A stretch of DNA of 64,000 bases from HXMU1420-13 sp965249965 (GCA_965249965.1 OZ252262.1:1798001-1862000), one strand, 5' to 3'; positions 18,377 to 26,614 are shown, counted from the first letter of the stretch. The notes: generated by a model not told the origin, from the letters alone. Numbers and translations: made by a program.

Positions 18377-18577
18377 TTAGATTTTTGGTTTGTGTACGAT
18401 GGGCTTAGGTCCACAGCAGTTAGCAGCATCGTCGGTCCACGGGAAAGCCGCTTCTTCGATGGTTACGTCGTCAGTGGGGGCAGGAGCTTCGGTGATCGGA
18501 GTTTCGTTTACCGGGGCACAAGCGAAAGAAACGGCAACAAGAGTAAGTAGGGCGAATAGAGATTTAACAGATTTCAT
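18377..18577 (-). CDS. Small exported Cys-containing peptide, array copy 5
   Basis: The protein is identical to copies 1, 3 and 6. It is preceded by the standard 38-bp spacer, which in the sense direction carries TTCACTCTTTTAACC, a string partly shared with the upstream region of the TPR/anti-sigma-like gene. Confidence 0.85.
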   Translation of the reverse strand: MKSVKSLFALLTLVAVSFACAPVNETPITEAPAPTDDVTIEEAAFPWTDDAANCCGPKPIVHKPKI

Positions 18578-18615
18578 GGCGATAGTTGATTGAAGTAGTT
18601 GGTTAAAAGAGTGAA

Positions 18616-18816
18616 TTAGATTTTTGGTTTGTGTACGATGGGCTTAGGTCCACAGCAGTTAGCAGCATCGTCGGTCCACGGGAAAGCCGCTTCTTCGATG
18701 GTTACGTCGTCAGTGGGGGCAGGAGCTTCGGTGATCGGAGTTTCGTTTACCGGGGCACAAGCGAAAGAAACGGCAACAAGAGTAAGTAGGGCGAATAGAG
18801 ATTTAACAGATTTCAT
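18616..18816 (-). CDS. Small exported Cys-containing peptide, array copy 6 (promoter-proximal)
   Basis: The protein is identical to copies 1, 3 and 5 but is the first to be transcribed. Its upstream flank differs from the internal spacers, keeping only TTTTAACCAA, and leads after about 45 bp to the proximal ECF-type promoter motif (18861-18889). This marks the ancestral left edge of the transcription unit; the remaining copies look like downstream duplications. The product has the same signal, Pro/acidic linker and CC/His tail. Confidence 0.85.
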   Translation of the reverse strand: MKSVKSLFALLTLVAVSFACAPVNETPITEAPAPTDDVTIEEAAFPWTDDAANCCGPKPIVHKPKI

Positions 18817-18860
18817 GGGTTAATATATATTTGGTTAAAAGATATTTTATATGTCCAGAT

Positions 18861-18889
18861 TAAGAGTCTTAAACTTTGAATTTGTTACA
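18861..18889 (-). promoter_or_regulatory. Proximal putative ECF promoter of the peptide array/CHAT operon
   Basis: Read on the minus strand: TGTAACAAA, 11 bases, AGACTCTTA, ending 45 bp before the first array ATG. Box sequences and spacing are the same as at 18940-18968 and match the 13247-13275 site except in the first three and last bases of the second box. A start site roughly 7 bases on would give a short leader. Recognition by the divergent ECF sigma is inferred. Confidence 0.55.
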
Positions 18890-18939
18890 AAATTGAATCA
18901 ATATTTGTGTCATTTTTATAACATATTATTAGTCAAGAA

Positions 18940-18968
18940 TAAGAGTCTGTTGTCTAATTTTTGTTACA
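18940..18968 (-). promoter_or_regulatory. Distal putative ECF promoter of the peptide array/CHAT operon
   Basis: A second copy of TGTAACAAA-N11-AGACTCTTA on the minus strand, 79 bp upstream of the proximal copy. The 11-base spacer sequence is unrelated between the two copies, so the conserved boxes are unlikely to be a simple recent duplication. A tandem promoter or a paired binding site are both possible. Confidence 0.5.
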
Positions 18969-19120
18969 CAAATAACCTAAAGGATTTTTTATATTCACTC
19001 AAAAAAAATATTAAGATTTATTAATTATTCTCTCTCAATCTCTCATAAGGGCTCAAAAAAGGCTATTCTAACTATGGGTACAGCTCATTATATTGATGGG
19101 ATGTCTTCTTTATTTATCGT

Positions 19121-19128
19121 TAGATTTG
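19121..19128 (+). promoter_or_regulatory. Candidate primary-sigma -7 box (TAGATTTG) for the ECF sigma gene
   Basis: TAGATTTG matches the TANNTTTG element of Bacteroidota housekeeping promoters and lies 34 bp before the TTG start. A good -33 TTTG box at the usual distance is not evident, so this is a weak call. Notably, no copy of the TGTAACAAA motif faces the sigma gene, which argues against direct autoregulation. Confidence 0.3.
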
Positions 19129-19162
19129 AGAAGTTCTAAACATAAATTCTTGAAAATTTCTT

Positions 19163-19726
19163 TTGACAAAATCCAGGGTTGATTATTCAGAATTAGTCGA
19201 GGCGTTACAACAAGGTAATGACGACAAAGCGAGGGAATTAATAAATGAAATATTACCTCGCCTTGAAGATTATCTAGTTGTAGTAATGAACGCTGAGAGA
19301 TATTCTGCTGAAGAATGTGTTCAACAAGCTTTTCTTGATGTATTTGAACAAATACGTAAAGGTAAGATTAAAGAAAATAAATACATATTTAGCTATCTAA
19401 TAAAATCGTGTCGTCATGAATATCTACGTTATGCGAAGCGAGAACATAAGTTCAAATATGAAGAGGACGCACTTAATAATTTGTATGAACCTGAAGAACA
19501 GGTTAAGAATCTCTTAGATCAAGAAAGGCAGCGAATTCTAAAAGAATGTCTAGATGAACTACAAGAAAAATCGCGTCTATTTATTGAATATTTTATTGAT
19601 AAACCAGACGCAACCACCGAAGAAGCTCAGCAGGAATTTGGGCTATCTGGTGCAAATGTTCGAACGAGGAAGTCTCGAATCGTTAGCCGTCTACACCATT
19701 GTTATAAACGTAAATCAAACGAATAG
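19163..19726 (+). CDS. ECF-type RNA polymerase sigma factor
   Basis: This 187-residue sigma factor has region 2 around residues 45-95 (AEECVQQAFLDVFEQIRKGKI, then YIFSYLIKSCRHEYLRYAKREHKFKYEE) and region 4 helix-turn-helix near the C-terminus (EEAQQEFGLSGANVRTRKSRIVSRL). The start is a TTG at 19163; no ATG in frame preserves region 2. It is divergent from the peptide array and 5 kb from the anti-sigma-like TPR gene. I infer that it drives the TGTAACAAA-type promoters in this locus. It is convergent with, and abuts, the following membrane protein gene. Confidence 0.85.
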   Translation: MTKSRVDYSELVEALQQGNDDKARELINEILPRLEDYLVVVMNAERYSAEECVQQAFLDVFEQIRKGKIKENKYIFSYLIKSCRHEYLRYAKREHKFKYEEDALNNLYEPEEQVKNLLDQERQRILKECLDELQEKSRLFIEYFIDKPDATTEEAQQEFGLSGANVRTRKSRIVSRLHHCYKRKSNE

Positions 19727-20341
19727 TTAAAATGCAATGGTAAAGCCAGTGGCATTTACATTGATTTTTTCTGTAAGCTGGTAAATCGTTTTTGTATTTG
19801 GCGAATGAATCAAATAAAGTAATACATCAAATAAGAAGAGAAATCCGCCTTGTAGGATCACAGAACGACCATATCCTATAAATCTACTTTTATTCTCATT
19901 TAGTCCTTTATTCAGTAAATATGAGCCTGCCGCGATATAGAGAATATCCAATCCGGCATTAATCAATAAAATTCGATCGAATTTTCTCATCTCTTCGAAC
20001 ATGAATTGTGTGTTAACATCAATTACAGCATTTGCGATTCCAGAAAATCCTATGGCTGCAATTCCTAGATTCACCACATTCCAGGCAGCATTCATTTGAA
20101 AAAAGTATTTAGAATCATTTTTCAGTTTGAAATTACCTGTTAAACCAGAAATAATGTTTAAACCTGCCCAAGTTGAAAGCACAATCATTCCGGTTTTTTG
20201 TATAGCAAGCGATTGCTGATAATAGAACTCAGGTTCGAATTCGGTTAATTGTGCGTGTAACAAATTCGGGGTTACTAAGAAAAATGAGCCCAAAATCAGA
20301 ATTATTAAAATTTGATTTGGACTGTAACAGATTTTAATCAT
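19727..20341 (-). CDS. Polytopic membrane protein of unknown function
   Basis: This 204-residue protein has a signal-like N-terminus (ILIILILGSFFLVTPNLLHAQ) and about four hydrophobic segments (GMIVLSTWAGLNIISGLTG; AAWNVVNLGIAAIGFSG; LLINAGLDILYIAAGSYLL; VILQGGFLFLFDVLLYLI). I know no function for this pattern, though similar proteins occur in Bacteroidota. Its ATG overlaps the stop of pdeM by 4 bp (ATGA), so it is translationally coupled to the repair genes, perhaps by chance of operon packing. Confidence 0.6.
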   Translation of the reverse strand: MIKICYSPNQILIILILGSFFLVTPNLLHAQLTEFEPEFYYQQSLAIQKTGMIVLSTWAGLNIISGLTGNFKLKNDSKYFFQMNAAWNVVNLGIAAIGFSGIANAVIDVNTQFMFEEMRKFDRILLINAGLDILYIAAGSYLLNKGLNENKSRFIGYGRSVILQGGFLFLFDVLLYLIHSPNTKTIYQLTEKINVNATGFTIAF

Positions 20342-21003
20342 GGTCCCTGAATTTTCATAATTTGTTGGTCGATAATGCCATAAACTCGAGCTTTTTTCGA
20401 TGGCTTCAAAGTATACGTTCCAGTTAATGTTCCGAATGCCGGAAGGATGACATTATCGTCTTCTATAATAAAACATGGAACCCGAATACTTTGGCGACCT
20501 TTTCCTCTAAGTTTTATAGCAGGATGAATATGTCCGGAAACAATTATTTTTCCTTTAGTCGTTTTTGCTTGTGCCTTATCATGTAAGAATAAAATATCAT
20601 TGTCTTCAAAATAATTCATACATGTAATACCTAACTTTTCATAAACTTCAGCATCATATAATTCATGATTGCCCATAACAAGAAAAATATTTATTCCGGA
20701 ATGTGAAGCCCTCCATAATTTAAATGTATTCCACTCACTGTTTTTGGTACTATGAAATAGGTCACCTAGAAAAAGAATCCAAACGGGTTTATGTTTTTTA
20801 ATTAGTTGGTTGATCAATTCGAGGTTTTCATCGTTTTTAGTCTCTGGCAATGCAATTCCATGTTTTCTAAAATGTCCGGCTTTACCCAGATGAACATCAG
20901 AAATTATAAGCCCACCTTTTTCAACCCACAGCAATGCTTTTTCTGCTAACAACAAAAATTGTTGACCACTTATTTCAATTTTCAAAGGATCGCTAGTTAT
21001 CAT
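20338..21003 (-). CDS. pdeM: Ligase-associated DNA damage response endonuclease PdeM (metallophosphoesterase)
   Basis: This 221-residue calcineurin-like phosphoesterase has all expected metal motifs in order: IISDVHLGKAGHFRKHG, WILFLGDLFHS, VMGNHE and VSGHIHPA. The family member characterised elsewhere is a metallophosphoesterase linked to the Lhr-type helicase and ATP-dependent ligase; that function is carried over from family knowledge. Its ATG overlaps the helicase stop by 4 bp, giving tight coupling. It completes the repair set begun at 2.2-4.9 kb. Confidence 0.92.
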   Translation of the reverse strand: MITSDPLKIEISGQQFLLLAEKALLWVEKGGLIISDVHLGKAGHFRKHGIALPETKNDENLELINQLIKKHKPVWILFLGDLFHSTKNSEWNTFKLWRASHSGINIFLVMGNHELYDAEVYEKLGITCMNYFEDNDILFLHDKAQAKTTKGKIIVSGHIHPAIKLRGKGRQSIRVPCFIIEDDNVILPAFGTLTGTYTLKPSKKARVYGIIDQQIMKIQGP

Positions 21004-23465
21004 TTAACATGCTTTTCAAGTTGTGATTGCATTTTGCGAACACGATCGATCAGTTTTTCGGAGCTTAGCCTTCCTCTTAATCGATCAACCATAATTGGAA
21101 ATGCATATGGAGTAAATCGTTCAGTGTGGTTTAGCACAATTTCCTGATGTTGAATTTTATTTAGTACCTGCCTTAATCTGATTTCGTCCAGTTGGAAGAA
21201 CATTACCTCATCAAAAGATTGTTGAATTAACAGGTGACCCGGTTCATATTCTGTAAACACATCGAACATGAGGCTTGTAGACATTCGCAGATGTTTTGTT
21301 TTTCTCTGCTCCCCTGGAAATCCATGAAAAACCAATCCTGCTACCTGCCCTATCTCCCAAAATTTACGTTTAGCAAGTTCACTGTCATTTAAACTTGCCC
21401 GGATATCCTCAACTAAGTTTATTGGTGAAAAAATATCCTCTTCAATTGCTTTTTCTATTGGGATATCTTGGTCTGACAGCAATTCAAACCCATAATCGTT
21501 CATCGCTATTGAAAAGGTAATGGGTAGCATTTTTGACATCCGATAAGCAACAAGGGCAGACATACCCTCATGTACATATCGCCCTTCAAAAGGATAGAAA
21601 AAAACATGACACCCTTCTCTGGAATAACTTTTTTCGATCAAAAACTGATTTTCGCCAGGTAATATTGACCATGACTTTTGCACATCCAGAATGGGAGATA
21701 TAGCTTGTAATTCTTCCATCTTATTTTCACCTGAGATGGCTTTTTGCATCGTTTTCCGCAATAATTTCGACATATTTGAAGACAACGACATTCGCCCACC
21801 TTGCCAACTTGGGACTTTAGACTTAGTTCCTTTGGCCCTTCGAACGTAGGCAATCATTTCTTTTAACTGAACAAGTTCAAGGTTGCGGCCTGCAAACCAG
21901 AATTTATCACCAATATTTAAACTCGCTATAAATGTTTCTTCAATTGAGCCTAAACTTCCTCCTGTGAGATATTTTACGCGCATCATTGAATCTGAAGTAA
22001 TGGTACCGATACTCATCCGATGTCTACGGGCAATTTTTCGATCAACTACTTTATATACGCCATCTTCATCTACAATTACTTTTGAGTATTCAGGATATTT
22101 ACCAAGTGATCGGCCTCCAGTGGTGATAAATGTAAGCACCCAATCCCATTCTTCATTGCTCAAAGCCTGATAAGCAAATGTTGAACGTATCTCAGTAAGC
22201 AATTCATTAGGATAGAAACCGTCTGAAACTGCCAGGGTCACCAGATATTGAACCAATACATCTATGGGTTTTAATATGGGCTGGCGACTTTCCATTTCGG
22301 ATTCATCCACAGCACTTTTTAAAGCGGCCGCTTCAATTAATTCCAGAGCATGTGTTGGAACAAAGTAGATGGAGCTAACTGCCCCGGGACGATGCCCACT
22401 TCGGCCGGCTCGCTGCATGAATCTGGCTACACCTTTTGGACTTCCAATTTGGATTACCGTATCAACCGGGCGGAAATCGACACCAAGATCTAAACTTGAA
22501 GTACACACCACAGCTTTAAGAATTCCTTCATGCAGTGCCTGTTCAACCCAATTCCGCACCTCACGATCAAGTGAGCCATGGTGCAAAGCAATTTGCCCTG
22601 CATAATCAGGTCGGGCGGCTAAGATGTGTTGGAACCAGGCCTCGGCTTGACCCCGGGTATTTGTGAACACTAAGGTAGATGTGTGAGCATCAATGATGGG
22701 AGTGACTTTGTGCAGCAGATTTAATCCCAAATGTCCGGACCAGGGAAAAGTGTCTACATCATCCGGAAGTACAGATGTAATTTTCATTTCCTTTTTAATA
22801 TCCGCACGTATGGTGGTAGCATTTTTCTCTGCAAAATTACTACCTAACAGTACTTCCAGCGCTTCATCCAGGTTTCCAATAGTTGCTGAAATTCCCCAAG
22901 TTTGAAGTGTTGGTTTGAGAGCTTTTAAACGTGATAGTGCAAGCTCTGTTTGTATACCTCGTTTTGAGCCTAATAATTCATGCCATTCATCTACAACAAC
23001 ACAGCCAGTGTTTTTGAAATGGCGCTTATAATTTTTTTGGGCAAATAAAACATGTACACTTTCCGGAGTTGTAATTAGCACTTCCGGCATTTTCCGGTTT
23101 TGCTTTTGTTTTACGGATGTGGAGACATCACCTGTTCTTCGGCCAACTTCCCAGGGAATTCCAAGTTCGTCTAGCGAAGTTTGAAGTGCATTTTGGATGT
23201 CCTTTGCCAGTGCCCGAAGTGGAGTTATCCAAAGTAGTTGGAGCCCATTATCAGTGAGTTCCTGAAAATCATCCGGATGTTTATCAATCCATTTTATGAG
23301 TGTTGGCATCCACAGGGCAAAGGTTTTTCCAGATCCGGTTGGAGCGTTTAATAAGCCATTTTTGCCATTAACAATTGCTGACCAGACCTCATTTTGAAAA
23401 GGAAATACTTCCCATTCTTTAGAATGAAACCAGTTTTCGATGATATGCCAGCCTTTGCTACTCAA
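21000..23465 (-). CDS. Ligase-associated DEXH-box helicase (Lhr core type)
   Basis: This 821-residue superfamily 2 helicase has a Walker A NAPTGSGKTFALW, the motif II box DEWHELLGSKRG, SATIGN (motif III), TNTRGQAEAWF (motif IV), SSLDLGVDFRPVD (motif V) and QRAGRSGHRPG (motif VI). It is followed by the winged-helix and Lhr-specific C-terminal regions. The length fits the Lhr-core proteins of ligase-associated repair clusters. The start is a TTG at 23463-23465, with an in-frame stop just upstream and no ATG available. It is first of a helicase/pdeM/membrane-protein operon. Confidence 0.92.
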   Translation of the reverse strand: MSSKGWHIIENWFHSKEWEVFPFQNEVWSAIVNGKNGLLNAPTGSGKTFALWMPTLIKWIDKHPDDFQELTDNGLQLLWITPLRALAKDIQNALQTSLDELGIPWEVGRRTGDVSTSVKQKQNRKMPEVLITTPESVHVLFAQKNYKRHFKNTGCVVVDEWHELLGSKRGIQTELALSRLKALKPTLQTWGISATIGNLDEALEVLLGSNFAEKNATTIRADIKKEMKITSVLPDDVDTFPWSGHLGLNLLHKVTPIIDAHTSTLVFTNTRGQAEAWFQHILAARPDYAGQIALHHGSLDREVRNWVEQALHEGILKAVVCTSSLDLGVDFRPVDTVIQIGSPKGVARFMQRAGRSGHRPGAVSSIYFVPTHALELIEAAALKSAVDESEMESRQPILKPIDVLVQYLVTLAVSDGFYPNELLTEIRSTFAYQALSNEEWDWVLTFITTGGRSLGKYPEYSKVIVDEDGVYKVVDRKIARRHRMSIGTITSDSMMRVKYLTGGSLGSIEETFIASLNIGDKFWFAGRNLELVQLKEMIAYVRRAKGTKSKVPSWQGGRMSLSSNMSKLLRKTMQKAISGENKMEELQAISPILDVQKSWSILPGENQFLIEKSYSREGCHVFFYPFEGRYVHEGMSALVAYRMSKMLPITFSIAMNDYGFELLSDQDIPIEKAIEEDIFSPINLVEDIRASLNDSELAKRKFWEIGQVAGLVFHGFPGEQRKTKHLRMSTSLMFDVFTEYEPGHLLIQQSFDEVMFFQLDEIRLRQVLNKIQHQEIVLNHTERFTPYAFPIMVDRLRGRLSSEKLIDRVRKMQSQLEKHVK

Positions 23466-23586
23466 ATGATAGATGTGTTAGTAAGTAAAATCGCGTTTCT
23501 ATAAATTATGATAGGATTCTTCCTTGCAAGTCAGATTAAAAAAGCTCAATATCGAATCGTTTTAATAATCCAAAGGTGAGTAGAAA

Positions 23587-25485
23587 ATGTGGCTGAATAT
23601 AAAATCGTTCAATGAATATCATGAAACTTTTGAAGAAAGTGAGAAAGAACGCCTGGAATTCTGGGATCATGAAGCCGGAACATTTTATTGGCGAAAACGA
23701 TGGGATAAAGTTCAAACCGGTGGATTTGAATCAGCAGACATTAAATGGTTTGTGGGCGGGAAGTTAAATATCACCGAAAATGCACTAGACAGGCATTTAA
23801 ACACAATTGGAAATAAAACAGCTTTTATTTTTGAGCCTAATCACCCTGATTCTTTTCGAAGAACCATTACCTACAAACAGCTGCATGAGGATGTTTGTAG
23901 ATTTGCGAATGTGTTAGAGAGTAAAGGAATCAAAAAAGGCGATCGCGTTTGTATTTACATGGCTATGACCCCAGAGCTTGTGATTTCGGCTTTAGCTTGT
24001 GCTAGAATAGGTGCCGTTCACTCTATCATTTTTGCCGGATTTTCAGCTCAGTCACTTTCTGAACGCATTAACGATTGCGAAGCCAAAATGCTGATCACAA
24101 ACGATGGACTTCGTCGAGGAGATAAGCATGTTCCATTAAAAGATATTTCTGATGAAGCTTTGAAAACATCTCCATCGGTAGAAAGTGTAATCGTTTGTCA
24201 GCGAACAAACCGAGAAATCAATTGGGTGGAAGGTCGGGATAGATGGTGGCATAATTTGATCAGAAATGCATCCAAAGAGCATGAAGCTGTGGAGATGGAT
24301 GCCGAAGACCCATTGTTTATTTTGTACACTTCCGGATCAACAGGAAAACCCAAAGGAGTGGTACACACTTGCGGTGGGTACATGGTTTACACCAGTTATT
24401 CGTTTAGAAATGTGTTTCAGGTAGGAGCGGATGATGTGTATTGGTGTACAGCAGATGCCGGTTGGATTACAGGGCACAGCTACATTATATACGGTCCACT
24501 TTTTACTGGAACAACGGGAATTATTTTTGAAGGAACACCCACTTACCCTGATGCTGGTCGATTTTGGGAAGTAGTGGAGAAATATAAAGTCACTCATTTT
24601 TATACTGCCCCAACGGCTATTCGAGCTTTGATGAGTTTTGATCTCGACTTTGTGAAAAAGTACGACTTGAGTTCTCTGAAAGTATTAGGCTCAGTTGGTG
24701 AGCCTATCAATGAAGAAGCCTGGCATTGGTACCACACACATATTGGCGGTGGTAAGTGCTCGATTGTTGATACCTGGTGGCAAACGGAAACGGGTGGAAT
24801 TATGATTTCGCCTTTGGCGGGAATTACTCCAACAAAACCTGGATTTGCAACCTTGCCATTACCCGGGATTTTCCCGGTTCTGATGGATGAAAATGGAAAT
24901 GAAATTGAAGGTAATGCTGTGGAGGGGAATCTATGTATCAAACATCCATGGCCATCCATTGCCCGAACCATTTATGGCGATCATGATCGATATCAACAAA
25001 CATATTTAAGTGCTTACAAAGGCTATTATTTTACTGGTGATGGCTGCCGTCGGGATGAGGATGGTTACTATAGAATTACCGGTCGGGTTGATGATGTTCT
25101 GAATGTTTCAGGTCACCGACTAGGAACAGCTGAAATCGAAAATGCACTGGATGAACATCCAAAGGTAGTAGAAACTGCTGTGGTTGGATATCCACACGAT
25201 ATAAAGGGGCAAGGTGTGTATGCATTTATGATTTGCGATGAAGGAATCACGGATACAACTGCATTCAAAAAAGAATTGCTAGATTTAGTAGTAAAAATAA
25301 TCGGGCCAATCGCAAAACCAGACATGATTCAGATTGTACCCGGTCTCCCCAAAACACGATCCGGAAAGATAATGCGCCGCATTTTGAGAAAAGTCGCTGC
25401 CAATGATCTGGAGAATGTGGGTGATGTTTCCACATTACTTGACCCAAGTGTGGTAGAAGCGATTAAAAATGGTAAGCCGATTTAG
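23587..25485 (+). CDS. acs: Acetyl-CoA synthetase
   Basis: This 632-residue acyl-adenylate-forming enzyme has the ATP-binding loop ILYTSGSTGKPKGVVHT, the acetate-pocket signature WWQTETGG, YFTGDGCRRDEDGYYRITGRVDD with the hinge region, SGHRLGTAEIE, and near the C-terminus KTRSGKIMRRILRK with the catalytic, acetylation-regulated Lys. It makes acetyl-CoA from acetate, ATP and CoA in the cytosol. A GGTGAG ribosome-binding-like sequence precedes the ATG. It is monocistronic and its end overlaps the convergent ada by 4 bp. Confidence 0.95.
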   Translation: MWLNIKSFNEYHETFEESEKERLEFWDHEAGTFYWRKRWDKVQTGGFESADIKWFVGGKLNITENALDRHLNTIGNKTAFIFEPNHPDSFRRTITYKQLHEDVCRFANVLESKGIKKGDRVCIYMAMTPELVISALACARIGAVHSIIFAGFSAQSLSERINDCEAKMLITNDGLRRGDKHVPLKDISDEALKTSPSVESVIVCQRTNREINWVEGRDRWWHNLIRNASKEHEAVEMDAEDPLFILYTSGSTGKPKGVVHTCGGYMVYTSYSFRNVFQVGADDVYWCTADAGWITGHSYIIYGPLFTGTTGIIFEGTPTYPDAGRFWEVVEKYKVTHFYTAPTAIRALMSFDLDFVKKYDLSSLKVLGSVGEPINEEAWHWYHTHIGGGKCSIVDTWWQTETGGIMISPLAGITPTKPGFATLPLPGIFPVLMDENGNEIEGNAVEGNLCIKHPWPSIARTIYGDHDRYQQTYLSAYKGYYFTGDGCRRDEDGYYRITGRVDDVLNVSGHRLGTAEIENALDEHPKVVETAVVGYPHDIKGQGVYAFMICDEGITDTTAFKKELLDLVVKIIGPIAKPDMIQIVPGLPKTRSGKIMRRILRKVAANDLENVGDVSTLLDPSVVEAIKNGKPI

Positions 25486-26543
25486 TTTTTAAGATGTTGT
25501 CTCTCATGTTCCAGTAACCACTTCTTTCTCTCCAAACCGCCACCATATCCGGTAAGTGAACCATCTTTCCCGATCACACGGTGACAAGGAATTACAATAG
25601 AAATTCGATTGCAACCATTCGCATTGGCTACCGCTCGAACTGCTTTTGGCTTACCAAGTATATTTGCCTGTTCCTGATAGGAACGAGTTCCACCAAAAGG
25701 GATGGTTTGTAATATTTTCCAGACTTCTTTTTGGAAGTCTGTTCCCGGGGCATCAATCGGAATAGAAAATTCAGAACGAGTCCCAGCAAAATATTCAGCG
25801 AGCTCTTTCTTTGTTTTTTTGGTGATCTCATTTTCGCCATGCAAGATGATCGCATTTAATCGAAGTTGCAGGTCACGAAATTCTGTTTCCAACATTCTAC
25901 GATCTGAAAATTCCAGCATGCAAAGTCCACGATCGGTTGCTGCGATGAACATGGGGCCAAGTGGGGTATCCGTTTTTGTTAGTTGAATAACTAGTTTGTC
26001 GAGGGATTCCTTTGGTGATTTTCCTGTTAAAACTTTGAAAGTATATCCAAATCCACTCAAAGAATCGTAGCCAGAATCAAAGGCAGCCTCTGCCACTTTA
26101 TTTCCACTTTTTAAGTCCTGAAATGCCGTGTTAATGCGCATCATCCGCTGATATGCCTGAAATGTAATGCCATGATTCGCTTTGAACCATCGGCGAATCT
26201 TTTCTGGGCTAAGTCCTGCTTCCCGAAGGTCAAAGTCGGAAACTTTCATGAGTTCGTTTTCTTTCAACATATCCAGCGCTTGCTGGATATCAGCTGGTGG
26301 TTTGAATGTTGAATCTGTGGGTTTGCAAACTTTACATGGTCGAAATCCATGTTGAAGTGCTTCTTTTGCCCGTTTATAAAAAACTACATTCTCGAACTTT
26401 GGTTTTCTGGCACGGCATGTTGAAATGCAAAATATGCCTGTTGTTTTGATAGCAGCAAAGAATAAGCCCACATATTCCGGATCGCGATTAACCAGGGCTT
26501 TGTAATAGGTTTCGTTTTGATCTTGAATGGGTGCTGGAATCAT
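25482..26543 (-). CDS. ada: Ada: bifunctional methylphosphotriester/O6-methylguanine methyltransferase and regulator
   Basis: This 353-residue protein has three parts. The N-terminal Ada zinc domain carries GIFCISTCRARKP and GFRPCKVCKP, with Cys39, Cys43, Cys70 and Cys73 as ligands; Cys39 is the phosphotriester acceptor. An AraC-type DNA-binding region follows (SPEKIRRWFKANHGITFQAYQR). The O6-alkylguanine transferase domain holds the acceptor Cys320 in IVIPCHRVIG. All functional residues are intact. Self-methylation in other bacteria turns Ada into an activator of its own regulon. An alkA-like gene lies at the window start. Confidence 0.95.
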   Translation of the reverse strand: MIPAPIQDQNETYYKALVNRDPEYVGLFFAAIKTTGIFCISTCRARKPKFENVVFYKRAKEALQHGFRPCKVCKPTDSTFKPPADIQQALDMLKENELMKVSDFDLREAGLSPEKIRRWFKANHGITFQAYQRMMRINTAFQDLKSGNKVAEAAFDSGYDSLSGFGYTFKVLTGKSPKESLDKLVIQLTKTDTPLGPMFIAATDRGLCMLEFSDRRMLETEFRDLQLRLNAIILHGENEITKKTKKELAEYFAGTRSEFSIPIDAPGTDFQKEVWKILQTIPFGGTRSYQEQANILGKPKAVRAVANANGCNRISIVIPCHRVIGKDGSLTGYGGGLERKKWLLEHERQHLKN

Positions 26544-26614
26544 GAGGATTAATTTTTTCCAAAATCTAGCTCAACATCAGAGCAGGCTCAACCGAAAAAT
26601 AGACAAGCATTTTT

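Larger units (their letters stand above)
17421..18816 (-). repeat. Tandem array of six 239-bp units, each with one 66-codon peptide gene
   Basis: Units start at 17421, 17660, 17899, 18138, 18377 and 18616 with an exact 239-bp period (201-bp gene plus 38-bp spacer; the sixth unit lacks the shared spacer upstream). Only a handful of base differences separate units. By hand count one unit is about 48% GC, clearly above the neighbouring AT-rich genes. The period, spacer identity and reading frames are seen directly. Recent amplification or ongoing gene conversion is the inference. Assembly of such an array may misstate the copy number. Confidence 0.97.
18817..19162. other. 346-bp divergent regulatory region between peptide array and ECF sigma gene
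   Basis: This very AT-rich region holds two minus-strand copies of a bipartite promoter-like motif (18861-18889 and 18940-18968, 79 bp apart) facing the array. It also holds a candidate housekeeping box TAGATTTG at 19121-19128 facing the sigma gene. A 57-codon plus-strand frame (18851-19024) overlaps both motifs and looks like chance. No terminator or RNA structure was recognised. Confidence 0.55.

Noticed and set aside
17421..18816. Array peptides as bacterial gasdermin or a classical bacteriocin with double-glycine leader
   Set aside because: The 66-residue length and Sec-type signal exclude gasdermin, and there is no GG leader site or dedicated transporter nearby.
17434..18823. Plus-strand frames of 64-67 codons, one in each array unit
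   Set aside because: They are mirror frames of the minus-strand peptide genes. The minus-strand product has a clean signal peptide and linker-only changes; the plus-strand products have no coherent features.
18851..19024. 57-codon plus-strand frame in the divergent regulatory region
   Set aside because: It covers both promoter motifs, has AT-driven composition (Lys, Asn, Leu, Tyr), and lacks a recognisable domain. Most likely chance.
19163..19168. TTGACA hexamer as a -35 promoter box
   Set aside because: It is the TTG start of the ECF sigma gene. No TATAAT-like box lies 17 bases downstream, and a Bacteroidota-like host would not use this consensus.
20260..20290. TGTAACAAA on the plus strand near 20267
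   Set aside because: It lies inside a coding region, and the bases 11 further on (TAAGAAAAA) do not match the CTCTT element.
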